Shown: positions 29,227-42,200 of the stretch, in pieces | Position numbering within the stretch: position 1 is the first letter of the stretch | Layout of the letters: the number at the start of each line of letters is the position of its first letter | NCBI GenBank assembly: GCA_022496805.1 | Contig: CM040103.1 | Span: forward strand, 4,358,001-4,422,000 | DNA length: 64,000 nt | Origin: Pohlia nutans | Lineage: Eukaryota > Streptophyta > Bryopsida > Bryales > Mniaceae | Direction of reading: 5' to 3' | Translations under genes and position numbers: made by a program | Notes under the pieces: generated by a model | The model's input: only the letters and a program-made list of their open reading frames with translations | Told to the model about the DNA's origin: nothing | Database searches by the model: none

Positions 29227-29230
29227 TGAA

Positions 29231-31924
29231 GCTTATCAAGTCTAGTTTCTTTTGTAGTTGAAAATTTTAAAAGATTAATAAAACAAGAAATCTCAAGCCT
29301 CAACATTATAATTTTATTGCAATTTGAATTTAAGGGGATAAAACCACATTTCTAATTGTAGCATGACACAAATTTTGAATTTGAATTATGATGATGACAT
29401 GATGTATACTATAACATATTAACAATTTAACATACACTTTCGGAATTTTTGAAGAATTGAATTATGAAGTTCAAAGTTGGAGATTTATAATACTCATCTT
29501 TTAGAATAAAAATTCAATTTTAAGTTCTGCAACCATCAAAATACATATATGTTAAAAACGTTAGAATACTACAAATACTTGAAAATGCAGCAAATACTTG
29601 TAAAAACAACATTGTGTACACTGTGGGATTTTTTGTAATTGGGAGTTTTTTACTTCTTTTTTTCTCTAAATATGTGCTTCTAGAAGAAGTATATGTACTT
29701 CTATATGTTGATTTCGTTGATTCATTGCATACAATATGAATACTTTGGTATAAAATATCATCCATTGACCGTATATCTAGGGTTTGTGTTGCTTCACAAA
29801 ATCACTAACGGAATTCTTCTTGCGTACTGTAGACATGGCTATGGATTCTTTGGAAAGTCGACAAATTGAGTATTAGTTGGACTTCAAATTTACTCTTTAT
29901 AGAAACTTCTTGTAGATGTTGTTTATCCTAGAAGTGAAACATTTCTAAATTTGCTTAGTAATTTCAACCCAACATAGTTACAATGCAAATACAGCTGACA
30001 ACACCAACATCCATCGGTTTGATGCAAACCATTTTGGCAACAAACATGGTATATGGATTAGTTTACGACTAATACAATTCTAAGGCATTTTTCCATAAAA
30101 TAACATAGACACTAAATGGTTAAACATTAACCTATTAGTGTCCAGAAGCCTATATTGTGGATTCCAACGTGTTCACGTGTCAAAACCGCAAAAAACAAAA
30201 AATTGTAAAAAATTGGATTTTGAATTGTGAAGTTTAGAATTGGAGATTTATAATATAAATCTTTTAAAGAAAAGAAAATTTCAACTTGTAATTGTGCAAC
30301 TATCAAAGTACTTATGAACAAAACATAAAAATGCTACAAATACTTGAAAATACAATGTCTACTTACAAATACAAGATATCAATGTACTATGCAGTGTTTC
30401 TTGTGTATAGAAGCTTGTTATGTTGTTTTGTTTTTCTGAATTGTGTAATTGTGTTCTCTTCCATCAGTGCATGCAACTATTCCGATGTTGATCAATGTAC
30501 CAACTCTTTTCATATTTTGCATGTAATGTTTTGTCCTAAACCGCATATAGATAAGTTACTATCACTTATAAAATTCACAATAATTGTGTGTGAGTCCATT
30601 TGTGACTTGGAAATTTGAAACGGAGAAATGTTGACGGGTACATTCCCAATATAACAAGCTAAAGAAATTGTAACTGGTGATTAATTAAACATATTATTAA
30701 GCAATAATCTTATCATTTGAATTGATAATGCAATATAAATTAGTAACTACATAAATCACATGTCATTCTACAATATACTACAATTTGACGATGTTTGAGA
30801 AGTTATTGGTACTCCAAAACGACTAAAACATTGTGGTAACCAGTTGTTAATAACGACTAAAATATGCTTAAATGTTCATGATATGTCGCAAAATGTCCTT
30901 CAATTTTTCTAATATCTACATAAATTGAAGATACATTTTTCTAAGCACTCATCAAGAGTCATTAGATTTGGGCGGGTTGGCTCGTTATATTGTGAATGCA
31001 TCCTAACATAGGTAATTTTTGAGTTCACCTCTACACTTACATTAATTTTTTTGAAATTTTAACCCAAGTTCCAATTAACTTTGGAGTCGTACAACCTTCA
31101 AAATCCTATTTTTGAATGTGCATTATACGGTTGAACGAGAATCATACTATAATCTTACAATCCAATAGTCCAATCTTACTAAGGTTTAATTGGCGCTTGT
31201 TTGATTAATTCTCAAAAGGCCTTTGTGGTCCCTCAGCACAACCTGTATTTTTCTTTATAATTGTTACATTGTGGTTCCATACATGCATTGTGATATATTA
31301 CTATATACACATAATCATAATTATTGATTTTACTTTGTAGTGAAAAGTAGTTGGTCATTGTAATTTTTAGAAACCCCACCAAATACGAAATGTACTATAT
31401 GGCCGTAAAGGAATTTTGGGTTGTTCAAGGGTTGAGCTATGCTCACATTCATATAGCTAAACACAATTGATAGAATCCACAATTTGAGCAAAGAGAACAC
31501 CAAAAGACTCTTATTTCTCTAGAACCACTCTAGGTACTAAAGTGTTAAGAGGTTGAAGTTGAAAGTAGAATGAATGTATAACTAAGTATAGATGAACTAG
31601 TGGAATGGATGAGAAAAAACTACATTGAAATCACCATATATTGTGGCCCATAGTGTTTACAAGAGGCTTTATCAATAAATATTTTACCAAAATATTGTGG
31701 TAAAATTCATCTAAATCTAATGAAAATTTATTCAAATGGATGAAAACTTGTTCAAACAAATGAAAATTTGTCCAAATGGATAAATGCATGTATCCACAAC
31801 AATTATCTATTCAAATGAATCATAGTATGTAGTGATTAAGTGAATTACCACATATTTTAATCCCTAAATGTCTTGAGCTCTCTGCAAATTCAACAGTTTT
31901 TCACATATGCATTACAAAATGCAA
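29231..31924. other. AT-rich intergenic DNA with a diverged direct repeat
   Basis: No gene is seen. Segments 29454-29620 and 30218-30370 are diverged copies of each other (shared GGAGATTTATAATA, CTACAAATACTTGAAAAT). Short open frames here are low-complexity and AT-driven. Confidence 0.5.
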
Positions 31925-31928
31925 TTAA

Positions 31929-32469
31929 CCTCTAAAAGCCTGAGGGGTATTGGACAAAACATAGATGTGTTATAATATGTGCCTTCCATATGTTTGATGA
32001 AGGTTGGTTCAATAGAAAAAATGTAGAGTATCATCTTTACAAATTATCCGTACGGTCAAACTTCCTAAATAATCTTTAGATCATTTTTTAATGAATTTAA
32101 AAGCATTAACCTTCAAAAATTTGTATAAATTATAATTTTCAATTTTAGAGTTCAAAATTTAGTAGGATTGGTTAAAGTTGGGCTATCTATCGTAAACTTC
32201 AAAAAAGCAAGAGAAACGATGGAGGAATCATCATTACTTTCCCCAAATAGCAAATTTTGTAACACTAAGACAATGTTGAGGTGATCTACTTTGAAAAATT
32301 CTCCCGGGTGGAGTTTAACTCGGATTGCCATAATTCAAATTGGGTTGGAAAGTAGGTTTGATGTAGTATTTTAAAATATTTTTTATTTTTTCAAATAAAG
32401 ATTTTTTTGTTCCGGGCAGCCCATTTTTCCGGGCAGCGACTAGAAAATGGTCGCTCGGGAGCTTAGGGG
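31929..32469. mobile_element. TTAA-flanked MITE, family D (541 bp)
   Basis: Starts CCTCTAAAAGCC after TTAA (31925-31928) and ends GCTTAGGGG before TTAA (32470-32473). Related copies are at 61710-62252 (full) and about 57194-57447 (fragment), sharing ACATAGATGTGTTATAATAT. TTAA duplication and C/G-run ends are the hallmarks of piggyBac-type elements. No coding content. Confidence 0.65.
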
Positions 32470-32473
32470 TTAA

Positions 32474-35015
32474 GAGGGATATCTTGAACTTGATGTACAA
32501 TAAAAGTTGTACATTATGAATTTTGGATTATATCTATAAGGTTCAATCTATGATTACAGTCACCAATATGTTTGCATAAATTTTGAAACTTAAAATTCAA
32601 AATTCTTTTCTAATTTGATTACAAATAAAATATTGACAATCTACCAATGACATTTGTTGCAATGAGTTGAAATGTAATACTCTAAGTGTAGCGACTTTTG
32701 GTGATTTTATGAGTTGACCTTTTTAAGAATACATTTGATAAATCCCTTTTGAACTAAGATCTTTGAAATTTGCGGTCAATCATTGCAACACGAAATGAGG
32801 CATAAATGTTTTACAAATCATCTCCTTTCTAATCGGTTCACACATGTATGAAGCAAACTTCCCATAAAATCTACAATAAAAAATCCGCTGCACAAAATTC
32901 ATAACATATGAGAAAACAGGGATGATATATGTACATTTTCCAAAAAAACATGCTCTCAAGCAATTAAGGATAAATCCTTACACGTCAAGTGGGTCCAAAA
33001 CTAGCAGTCTAAAGGAATAAAAAAACAATTTGACTTCCTCAAATCCTCTATGAACAGTCAAGAACGGAGTGAACAGTGTCACTCCAAGTACAAAATATTA
33101 TATAAGACTCAATTAGATTCCGGCTCTACACTGAGCTCTCCAATTCTGGATTAAAAATATTAAAAATAAATAAATAAATTAAAATAAAATAAAAAACTTT
33201 GTTTAACAACGCTTCCAGCTCTAGTATTCATGAAGGTCTTAAGCTATTTGATTGTTTCTCCTCCCTCCCTACCAATTCTCTTTCCAATTTCCTTGGAATG
33301 TACAATTTACTGAAACATGCATATTTTCTAAATTTAGCCTTTTTATCACCTTTACAAAACATCAATCCATTTCAAATTTGGTTGAAAAAAATCCACTTTT
33401 TCCTTCATTATTCTCTCAAAACAAGAGCATGGGGCTTGCATTGACATTTAAGGGTTAAAGTCCATTGCATATTTGAGGCACAATTGAGAGTTCAAGTAAA
33501 CACTCACTATGTTAAGTTTTTTTTGTAATTTTTGGAATCTTTAGTTGAAGTTGGGAAAATGGAAGAGCTTCACTTGGCAACATGATTTTCTTTTCAAGCA
33601 GACCTGGGAGGTTATAGCATTTGAAGCACTTATTGGACAAAGTTGAAAAAGGTGGGCAAATCATCTAGGCTTAACTTTTGGTCAGAAGGGTAATACATGG
33701 CAAACAAGCTGAGGTTGGTAAAGCAATGATATGTAATCTTTACATATGTCTCACCCTCCATGGAAAATCTAAATTCTGGACCCTATGTTATCCTATGTTA
33801 TGGGATGCACTTAAATAGTAAACTTCAATTTCTAAGTGATCTAGGAAAGCCATCCCAAATTCTATGGTTAGCTGGTTTAGTTTTTTCATGGAGGGTGAGA
33901 TGTAGTCCAACCATGATTTTCGAAATGGGATCTCAGACACAAAAATTATTAGAATTCGTATCCGTAAATTACATTGGGTAGGTATTTCAGCCTACTATCA
34001 AGAAATGACAAATTTTGAGACATTCCAAGATGAAATACAAAAAAATAATTGAATTCACTTGGAAATTGAGTAGTTTTGGATTGATAACTTCATACGTTGA
34101 TATCGCAATCAATAGAACTTCAAAACCCATGATTATTTCTTTCATACAACTAAGAAACAATTTGCATTATTTTGATTAAAACCATGCTTTTGATTGTTAT
34201 TCAGAATTTGTATCTATCATTGTTTGAAACCTTGAATTGAGGATAGAAAATGGAGTTATTATTTTCAAATATAAATAGACCGTCTAAAAGTTAATTTTTG
34301 ATTAAAATTGAATCACATGTGTTGAGCATCTTGTGTTCATGCCAAAATTTGGATTAAATATTCTAATTTATCAAGTATTCATGACAATTCTTTTTAAAAC
34401 CCGAGTAAAAACCAAAACAATGTAACATTTCTTCCAGGTATTGTAAAATTTGAACACATTTATTTAGCATGTGCAAAGAATAAATGTTGTCCAATGTGCA
34501 ATTGGAAGTTTTCCTAATTTTGAACAAATGTACAGTAATACCTATGTGTGATGTAAAAAGTTTTAAACATAATGAGAATAGAACGTAATTAGTATTGAAA
34601 TAAATTCATCAAGAAAGTGCTTTACTCATTGTTTGTATACAAGTGTAAGATGCTATGATCATATATCATTAACGTTCTTACATTGGCATTTACAACACAA
34701 TCAAACTTTAGCCCTTATAATGCTCTCAAATAGCGTAAGGAAATGCAACATACAATTGAAGTATTTAACCTTAAATTTACCCAATGCATCATATATAGTT
34801 TTGGATACAACATAGACCAAGCTGCAAAATGCCAAATTATCGTGACATAAAATCACAACCCAAGTCACAAACCAAAATGTAAAGGCTACTTATGACAAGT
34901 AAGTTACATATGACAAACGTGCCAAATAGGTTAATAAACAAAGTACCCTAAATCCTGAACCACGTAGCACGTGCGCTAAGATATGAACTAAAACTAAAAA
35001 CCAAAATTCTAGGGC
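32474..35015. other. AT-rich intergenic DNA
   Basis: No gene, RNA gene or structured repeat could be supported. Text near 32680-32900 resembles the interior of MITE family B (49759-50327), so parts are probably old MITE debris. Confidence 0.45.
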
Positions 35016-35134
35016 CACTAGTAGAAAAGGTGGCATTGCCAATGGAGTTGCCCAAGCATGTGGTGTTTAACTCCATGCACGCACATTGGTTTTGCCTGGG
35101 TATCTCCTTGGAAAACGCCACCTTTTCTACTAGT
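35016..35134. mobile_element. Small CACTA-type inverted-repeat element
   Basis: Starts CACTAGTAGAAAAGGTGGCA and ends with GCCACCTTTTCTACTAGTA, giving about 18-bp inverted repeats around about 80 bp. CACTAnTAGAAAA ends are typical of CACTA (En/Spm) elements. The last base differs from a perfect match and a 3-bp target duplication is not clear. Confidence 0.6.
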
Positions 35135-36590
35135 AGAAATACATCGCATACCTAGACAAAAACCATTTTAGGCCCAATTCATGACTAAAAGAGTAAGTTT
35201 AGCTTCTCCAAGAAAGCACATACATGAGCCACGTTACTAAAAAGCTCTTCAACTTACCAAAACATATAACATTCAGTAGCCTCCATGCCTAATACCTTTC
35301 CTTCATTCACTTTGTTTATCACCTTGAGCCTCCATCTGTCCATTTAGCTAGAGATGAAGTATTGTTGGATATAGAATATTCTTCACTATATACTGTAGAG
35401 CCAATGCAATGACAATGTAAACTATTGAATGTTATGCAGAGTACACATCCAAATTCCGTTCAAATCAATGTTAGCATAGTTAACTAATTTATTCCAATAC
35501 ATGAAACAAACGTAAATTATGACTCACTTGCACTACTTTTCCTATCTTAGAGTAAATTATAGTATTGAGACGTCAGAAAAGTTGGTCTAAACTATTTTGG
35601 TGCCATTTTTACACCAAAAGACGCATACATGTCACTTTAGTATCATTTTATCTATACAAGGTTGGTATGGAGGTTAGCACCCAATTTTATTAATTGCATT
35701 TCAATGCACAATCATGGCACCATGTTTACATGCCTTGAAGTTCTCGATGTATTTAATAGTACCACCCTCAAGCCTATTAGTGACACCAATAAAGAGAGCC
35801 ACAATAATGCCAAATATATAGATATCCTCGATTCTAAATCCCCCCAAGACGTAAATGCAAGCACTATTCACCCATGTGCCCCACTTTTCTAATATTTCCA
35901 CCTTTGAAATCTTTTTTTGACAATTAGTTCATGTAATTTAAAACAAATTCCATAGTGATGAAAGGGCTCTTAAATCATGCAACCATTGTTTTCTTTTTAA
36001 GATATAAAGTAGAGATTTTTCATTCATTTCTAGCCTCAATGCTCTTCTATAAAATGTACAATCATCATCTCCATCCTCTAAATCTACTTGTAGTCACCAA
36101 TTAATTGAGAATAAAATGATTGATTTTGTGTTGTGTTTAGGCACTCTCCATGATTACAATTACACAACCTTGAATATAAGACTCCATTCAATTTGTTGTT
36201 TATATATTTTAGAAAATAAAATAAACACCAAATTTTTAATTTTTTTAACGTCTATCCTTTCTAACCTCAACTGAACATTTTAGATTTATTACATCACCTT
36301 CAATGGCTCGGAAACTCGGAAACTCGGAAACTCGGAATAAGGTCCCTCTTTATTACTGTAACACCATAGCAAGTTCGCCACCTGACGAATGAATATATTA
36401 TTTTTTTGAAAAAATAAGGTTCGCCTCTCAAAAATTGAATTTCTCAATTTTCGTTTTTCAGCAAAAAAAATTAGTAAAAATAACCTTAAATAGCTTAGAA
36501 ATAACAAAATATTTCAAAAACTAATTTATTCTATTTTCATTTTAGAATTTTCTAATTTTTACGTTCTTTATTTTTAGAATTATTTTAGGA
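35135..36590. other. AT-rich intergenic DNA
   Basis: No gene is seen. It contains a short microsatellite-like run at about 36307-36335 (four copies of GGAAACTC) and a patch near 35280-35340 related to the repeat at 1130-1190. Confidence 0.45.
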
Positions 36591-36758
36591 CGAACACAGG
36601 GTAGCAGGTGTGGACGACGTTGATTTTCCTTCCGTCGTTCGTCCGCCGACTACCGTATTGAGCTTCCGTCGGTCGTCGTTTATCTTCGTCGACGGAGATC
36701 GAGTCTCGTCGTCTCTCTCGTTTGTGGCCAGCCGAAAACAGAGAGCCTCATCTGCACA

Positions 36759-36944
36759 ATGACGAGGTTGTTGAATTCCCGTGAATTAGCGACCTCGGGG
36801 TTTTGCATTACTGTTGTGCGGCAATTGTGGTTCTCTCGTAGCTTTCGAATGCATCCCATAGCCAGAATTTCGAGCTTGAATTGCTTCCACATTGCAGTCA
36901 GTTCTTCACCACACCGCAACAGCGTTCGTCTCCAGGGATTGTGA
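36759..36944 (+). other. Possible alternative first exon or upstream ORF of MutS2
   Basis: An ATG-initiated 61-codon frame rich in Arg, Ser, Leu and Phe with few acidic residues (VVRQLWFSRSFRMHPIARIS), followed by GGATT-GTGAGT, a good splice donor, at its end. Such composition resembles an organelle-targeting presequence. It lies 260 bp upstream of the MutS2 start and could be an alternative 5' exon. It may equally be chance. Confidence 0.25.
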
Positions 36945-37201
36945 GTTTAATGTACGAGGGTCAAGTGCTATTCCTGAATAAAATTTTCGTTAAATGACTG
37001 TCAGAAGTCCAAGGCACTTATAAGTGTGTGCTGCTGGCGGGGAACAGAGGATTGGAACGAAGGAATTTGAGTTCCATTGCTTCGAAGGAAACGCGCAGAA
37101 TATCTCGAAGCAACTCAACACGACGCTCTGCATTTAAGTCCATGAGAACGACGACAGGGTTTAGAATTTAGGGTTTTAAAGAGGTTACTGATTCTGGCCT
37201 C

Positions 37202-40200
37202 ATGGCGACCTTGTACGCAAGTGTCGTGACCTCATCGAAACTGGCCGTCCCGATGGCGGATTCAAGCTTTTCCGGGAGGCCAGCAGTGCAAACGTTCAGT
37301 CCAAGGCTGCATTCCGGACTCTTGAAGCGCAGAGGCAATGTGCGTGTCGACACTCCTCCCTTCGGTCCTCCAGTTTTCCCCTTTACAGAATTTCTGAATA
37401 AGTTCCAGGTGCAAAAACCCTAACATGCTTCTGGTGTGTGAGCTTTGTTTCAGGTCATTGCTTCGGCGTCTGAGAAGAACGTCCCCCTCTGGAGGAAAGA
37501 GCTCACATCACTGGAAGATTCAGCAGGCGAGAATTTGATCCAAAACGCATCAATGGAAGAAGGCAAGGAGGAAGCAGTAGATGATGACATCAACGTTGAA
37601 GCAGAAACACTTAATCTTTTGGAGTGGCCCAAAGTATGTATCCAAGTGTCCGAGTTTGCGAGCACTACAATGGCAGTAGCCCTTGCTCGCGCGGGGTCTC
37701 TTGCTATTGGCAGAAGTGTAGCTGAAAGTGAGGAGCTTCAAGCACAGACAGCAGCTGCGCAATTACTGTCCAGCCCGCTCGACTTCTCCGATATTGCAGA
37801 CCTGCGTGGTTTTATCGAGGACGCTGAATCTGGAAATGTCTGTCAGCTGGAGGAGTTGTGTCAAGTGAGGAAAACTTTAGCAGCAGTGAGACGTTTACAC
37901 CATCAGGTTATTGGCGAAGACCTCATGAATCATCAACAAGGTGATCAAGGTGTGTAACATCTCGTCTTGGATAACTTGACCCATTTTTTCAAGCGAATTT
38001 CTGTTCGTGTTCGTGATGACTCTAGTGCGTTTCTCCGCTGGCTCATCTTCAGACATGCCCAGATGAGATAGAGGATACTATTTGCGTCAATTCAACCCCT
38101 AAGCGTCCACTGTTTATTTTCTGTAGTGTAGGAAAATTGGACCCCCTGCTGGAAAGCATCAGTTTGTGTGAAAATGACTTCAGTTTGACACGATCGACAC
38201 TATTGATCTTGTAGTGTAGAACAAGAGCTTGAAAATAATGTATCGCAATCAGAAAACCGAGGTAAAATGAGAAAATGGCACTGTTGCAAAGTTCAGTGAT
38301 GCAGATGGCCATATTGGGCGTTTTAGACGCTTAGGAGTTTGATTTTTGGGAGAGGTATAGAACTGTGGAACGATCTTTGGGTACAAGAGCGAGATCGGAT
38401 TTGTATCACTATGTAGGAGTTTCATATGCTATTTCAAAGTGGAAGGTTGTAGGTCACAGTAGGCAACTCTTTTCATTCAATGATCAGTGGCCATAGACAT
38501 TTAGCCAAGCCATGCTTACACCACTTACTGACAAGTATGAATAGATGAGTTGCTGATGGTAACAGGGTCTAGAATCAGGTCCCCAACGGTTTTAGTATCC
38601 TCTACCTTATCTGCGGTACAATCAAATCACCGACGGTTTAGAATGCTGCTCTCCTTGGCTGTATGAAAAACGAACTCTGTGATAGGCTTACTTCTAAATA
38701 GACTCATAAGGCTGACTTGTGGTTTGTCGCAGGATTTTTCAGGCTCTCAGTTGATGAACTCATTGCAAACAATAATGCTTGACTGCAATTTGTGCTCTGA
38801 TCTTGAGGCGGCAATCGAGCACTGCTTGGATTGTTCGCGTTCGACTGTTCTGGACAGAGCCAGTCCAAAGCTGGCATCGATTCGGTTGAAGAGGTCAGAA
38901 AACGCAAAGGCCCTGGAAGCTCTCCTGAAAGAAACAGCAGCGATGGTTTTCAGTGCAGGGGGTATGGATGCCCAACTTGTCACCAAGCGAAGAGGGCGTA
39001 TGTGTGTTGCAGTAAGGGCTTCTCAGAAGGGGCTACTCAAAGGTGGCGTTACATTAGATGTCAGCAATTCAGGGGCTACCTACTTTATGGAGCCTGAGCC
39101 TGCCATACATTTTAACAATGAGGAGATTCAGTTGGCGGAAGAGGAAAAGTTGGAAGAAGTTGCTGTTCTGCGGCAGCTGACCTTTATGCTCCTTGATGTA
39201 CGTAAGGATGTTATTGACCTTTTACAGAGGGTCATAACTCTTGACCTAGCATGTGCACGAGCTGGTCACTCAGCGTGGCTCAATGCCGCGCGTCCTCTCT
39301 TTTTGAACAGTATGGCGGCTTCTATGTCTTCGAGTCATTCCTTCTCAGATGAGGAGGATCTGTTGTTGGTGGATATCAAGGGTGCACGCCATCCTCTTTT
39401 ACTGGGTTCTGCACTTGGATCTCCTGTGAATGCACACAGATATGGTGTTCTTCGGCGGAAGGCGAAGCCAAGAAACTCCTCACCTAGTGTCACGGATGCT
39501 GTTGAAACTTCGGATAGCATTTTGCCTGTGCCAATCGATATTGCCATCAGAAACGGAGTCAAAGTTGTCACGATAACAGGTCCCAATACTGGTGGGAAAA
39601 CTGCTGCGCTGAAGACTTTGGGAGTCGTAGCCCTCATGGCGAAGGCTGGTTTGTGTTTGCCTGCCACTGGCACTCCACGTTTACCATGGTTTGACTCCAT
39701 TCTTGCAGACATCGGAGATGTCCAGGTATGGTAGCATTCTGAGCTTATTGCTAATCCTGTTATTTGTGTAGTTGGTCTCTACTGACTGCAAGTATTGTTG
39801 CTCTTGTGAGAGTCGTAGCTCTTTTCTGATCGATCTGCTGTACACCCTCCGTTAGCCTGCAGATTGTGAACGCAGATGTTCACCTTGCACGATGATGTTT
39901 ATCAGACGGAGAACTTCTGACTCAAATTGTTGGTCCTCTAACTATAGTATGTCCAAATGTGTGATTGCAGTCTTTAGAGCGCAGCCTGTCAACCTTCAGT
40001 GGTCATATTCGAAGAGTCTGTCAGATTCTGGAAGCTAGCACAGCTCAATCTTTGGTACTGCTTGACGAAATTGGAGGCGGGACGGATCCTTCTGAAGGAG
40101 CTGCTTTAGCGACAGCAATTCTTCGGAGCCTGGCTACCTCTGTCCAGTTAACACTTGCAACCACTCATTGTGCTGAGTTGCGCACGTTAAAGGATCAAGA

Positions 40201-42200
40201 CCCAGAGTTTGAGAATGCTTCAGTTGAGTTTGACATCAAGACACTTCGACCTACCTACCGTGTTCTATGGGGCATAGCTGGTCAGTCCAATGCTCTTAAT
40301 ATTGCAGAATCTCTTGGGTTTGACTCAGAAGTGCTCATTCGAGCCAGGGAGCTGGTTACGAAGCTGGTTCCTGCAAGCCTGGGCGCTAGGAGCACTGAAT
40401 TGATGGTACCACTTGTGAAGCAGCGAGATGAGCAACGGGAGCGGGCTGAGGTTGCAGCTACCGCCCTTGCAGTTGTCTCCAAAGTTTATAATGAGGTGAA
40501 GTATCTTTCTTAGCATTTCTAGTTAGCTTATAAGTGCTAAAGAGTGGTCGATGTATTTTTTCTTCTTTTTTGACTGTTCTGAGCCAATACCAGTCAGTAG
40601 TCTAGGCTTTTAAAACTCAGGTGAACCGTGATTGGTGTCAAGCTGGGATTCTGATCCATGCTGTCCAGTGTCTTTCTATCATAATATGTGTCTCAATGTC
40701 ACATTCTGAGTGAGGAAAACGCATCTACTTGGTTTTTCCCAGTTACATTCAGAGGCGCAAAATCTGGCACAGAAGGAGGCAAAGCTTCGGTCATCCCAAG
40801 AGGACGCTGCGAATGAGGATGTCGTGGAGGCTAATTTACAATTGGAGCAGATCATGTTGAGGTTTCAAGCATCAACACTGCAGAAGGGCAAAGATGAGGA
40901 AGCATTTTCTATGCGTGACGCCCAAGCTGCAATAGCTGCAATCGTCGAAGGATATGCCACTAAACCTGTGGCATCAATCACATCATCTTCTGCAAGTGGT
41001 GTTGAACTGGAAGGCAAGGCAGGAGATCCCGAACCACTGAGAGTTGGGGATCAAGTGATGATCAAAAGGCTTGGGAAGATGGCAGCAACTGTCGTCGAAA
41101 TTCCACAGCTTGAAAACGATTATTTGACTGTGCAAGCGGGCACAATGAAGATGCGAGTGAAATTGAACGAAATCGTATCCAGAGTGACCAGCGTAGAGAA
41201 GGAGGGTGCAAGAAATTCTTTAGTGAAGAAAGTGAAGGTGAGCCACGTTCTTCAACATCTTTTTCACGAAAGTAATTCCTTGCTTTTGATCCTGTACTGC
41301 CTGTTGATGTATTTTGGCATGTCTTCCATTCTTTAGAAAGGCCTTGAGACACCTTTTAATCTTGGGTATCATGGATACCCATTCTCCCCTTCTTTGTATA
41401 AAGATACAACAAGAGGAAGTAAAAAAAGAATATGATATGAGGAAGGGTCCAAAAATGTTGTTAGACCAGTCTTATCTCTGAGCACTTTTAGATTCGTTTA
41501 TGGATCCCTTACCTTAACCCTTAAAGGTTTTAGGGCATAGTAGATACGTTGCCGTATATTTAACATTTGTTGTAAGTAGAAAGTTCCAAATTGAGATGCC
41601 AATAGCTTTTAAGACCATGTAGACATGAATTTTAACTTCACTTTTGAAATGAAACTCATAGGAGGTGTAGAACCATTCCAATTACAATGAAATACGGCCA
41701 TATAATACTGGCCGGAATGGCCAATCTGGACCTTTAAGGGTTAAGCATAGATGCACATTGTTGCATATAAGTGGAACAAAGCAGGAATCTCACGTTGTCT
41801 GCAGTATCTCAGCATCTACTGGTATCTCCACATCTGTAAACAATAAGGGTGCAGTGCTCCAATGACTTATGTGTTTTTTTTCATGCAGCAGCCAGTTAGA
41901 TCAGGTAAGTTAAAGCGGGCTGAGCCTCAGATGGAGGAAGAGGTGAAGTACGACGTTGCTGTGCAGACCTCAAAGAACACGCTGGATCTCAGAGGAAAAC
42001 GAGTAGAGCAGGCTTTGCAGGAGTTGGATATGGCACTTGCAAGTCGTGCGCCGCAGTCGGTGTTGTTTATTGTGCATGGCATGGGCACTGGGGCTGTGAA
42101 GGAGGCGGTTTGGCTAGTCCTGAAGAAGCATCCTTATGTCGCCAAATTTGAGCAAGAAAATGTTATGAATCCAGGATGTACCATAGTTTATATTAAGTAA
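37202..42200 (+). CDS. MUTS2: MutS2 homologue with Smr domain, six exons
   Basis: Exons 37202-37408, 37454-37949, 38743-39725, 39971-40495, 40743-41237 and 41889-42200. Each intron has GT/AG ends, with matching phases (0,1,0,0,0), giving 1,005 residues. The N-terminus is Ser/Arg-rich and could be a chloroplast transit peptide. The MutS2 clamp-type start follows (LLEWPKVCIQVSEFAS). The ATPase has Walker A ITGPNTGGKTAAL (end of exon 3) and Walker B LVLLDEIGGGTDPSEGAAL (exon 4), with THC after it. Exon 6 encodes the Smr domain (LDLRGKRVEQAL...HGMGTGAVKEAV). MutS2 proteins act on branched DNA or collided ribosomes in bacteria; plants usually have organellar copies. Introns 2 and 5 contain MITEs. 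Confidence 0.95.
38096..38337. mobile_element. MITE-like inverted-repeat element in MutS2 intron 2
   Basis: Starts CCCCTAAGCGTCCACTG and ends TTTTAGACGCTTAGGAG, i.e. inverted ends of about 12 bp with one mismatch. The flanks (TCAA, then TTTGA) are degenerate relative to TTAA. It appears to be an old relative of the TTAA-flanked elements nearby. Confidence 0.5.
41518..41740. mobile_element. TTAA-flanked MITE in MutS2 intron 5 (223 bp)
   Basis: CCCTTAAAGG... to ...GGACCTTTAAGGG, flanked by TTAA at 41514-41517 and 41741-41744. No coding content. Confidence 0.65.

Larger units (their letters stand above)
2226..29230 (+). mobile_element. Giant TIR transposon (about 18 kb, now 27 kb with a nested retrotransposon)
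   Basis: Seen in the sequence: a perfect 24-bp inverted repeat at 2230-2253 and 29203-29226 (AACACACATTTC...TTTTGTA), each directly flanked by TGAA at 2226-2229 and 29227-29230. The interior is much GC-richer than either flank and is filled with GGGGAG-NN-CTCCCC palindromes. It carries four genes: a DUF7869-type transposase-like gene (minus), an acidic ORF (minus), a ParB-like/methyltransferase-like gene (plus) and an FCP1/HAD-like gene (plus). The two gene sets diverge from a central 138-bp satellite. An LTR retrotransposon at 18685-27711 split it later. No polymerase B, capsid or packaging ATPase gene is seen, so it is not a typical Polinton/Maverick. I cannot assign it to a named DNA-transposon superfamily. 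Confidence 0.85.

Noticed and set aside
2226..29230. Polinton/Maverick or endogenous giant virus
   Set aside because: No DNA polymerase B, capsid, packaging ATPase or protease of those groups is seen, the duplication is 4 bp rather than 6, and the genes are interrupted by introns.
2226..29230. Assignment of the element to CACTA, hAT, Mutator or piggyBac
   Set aside because: The TIR does not begin with CACTA or CCC, and a 4-bp TGAA duplication does not fit 3, 8, 9-11 bp or TTAA targets.
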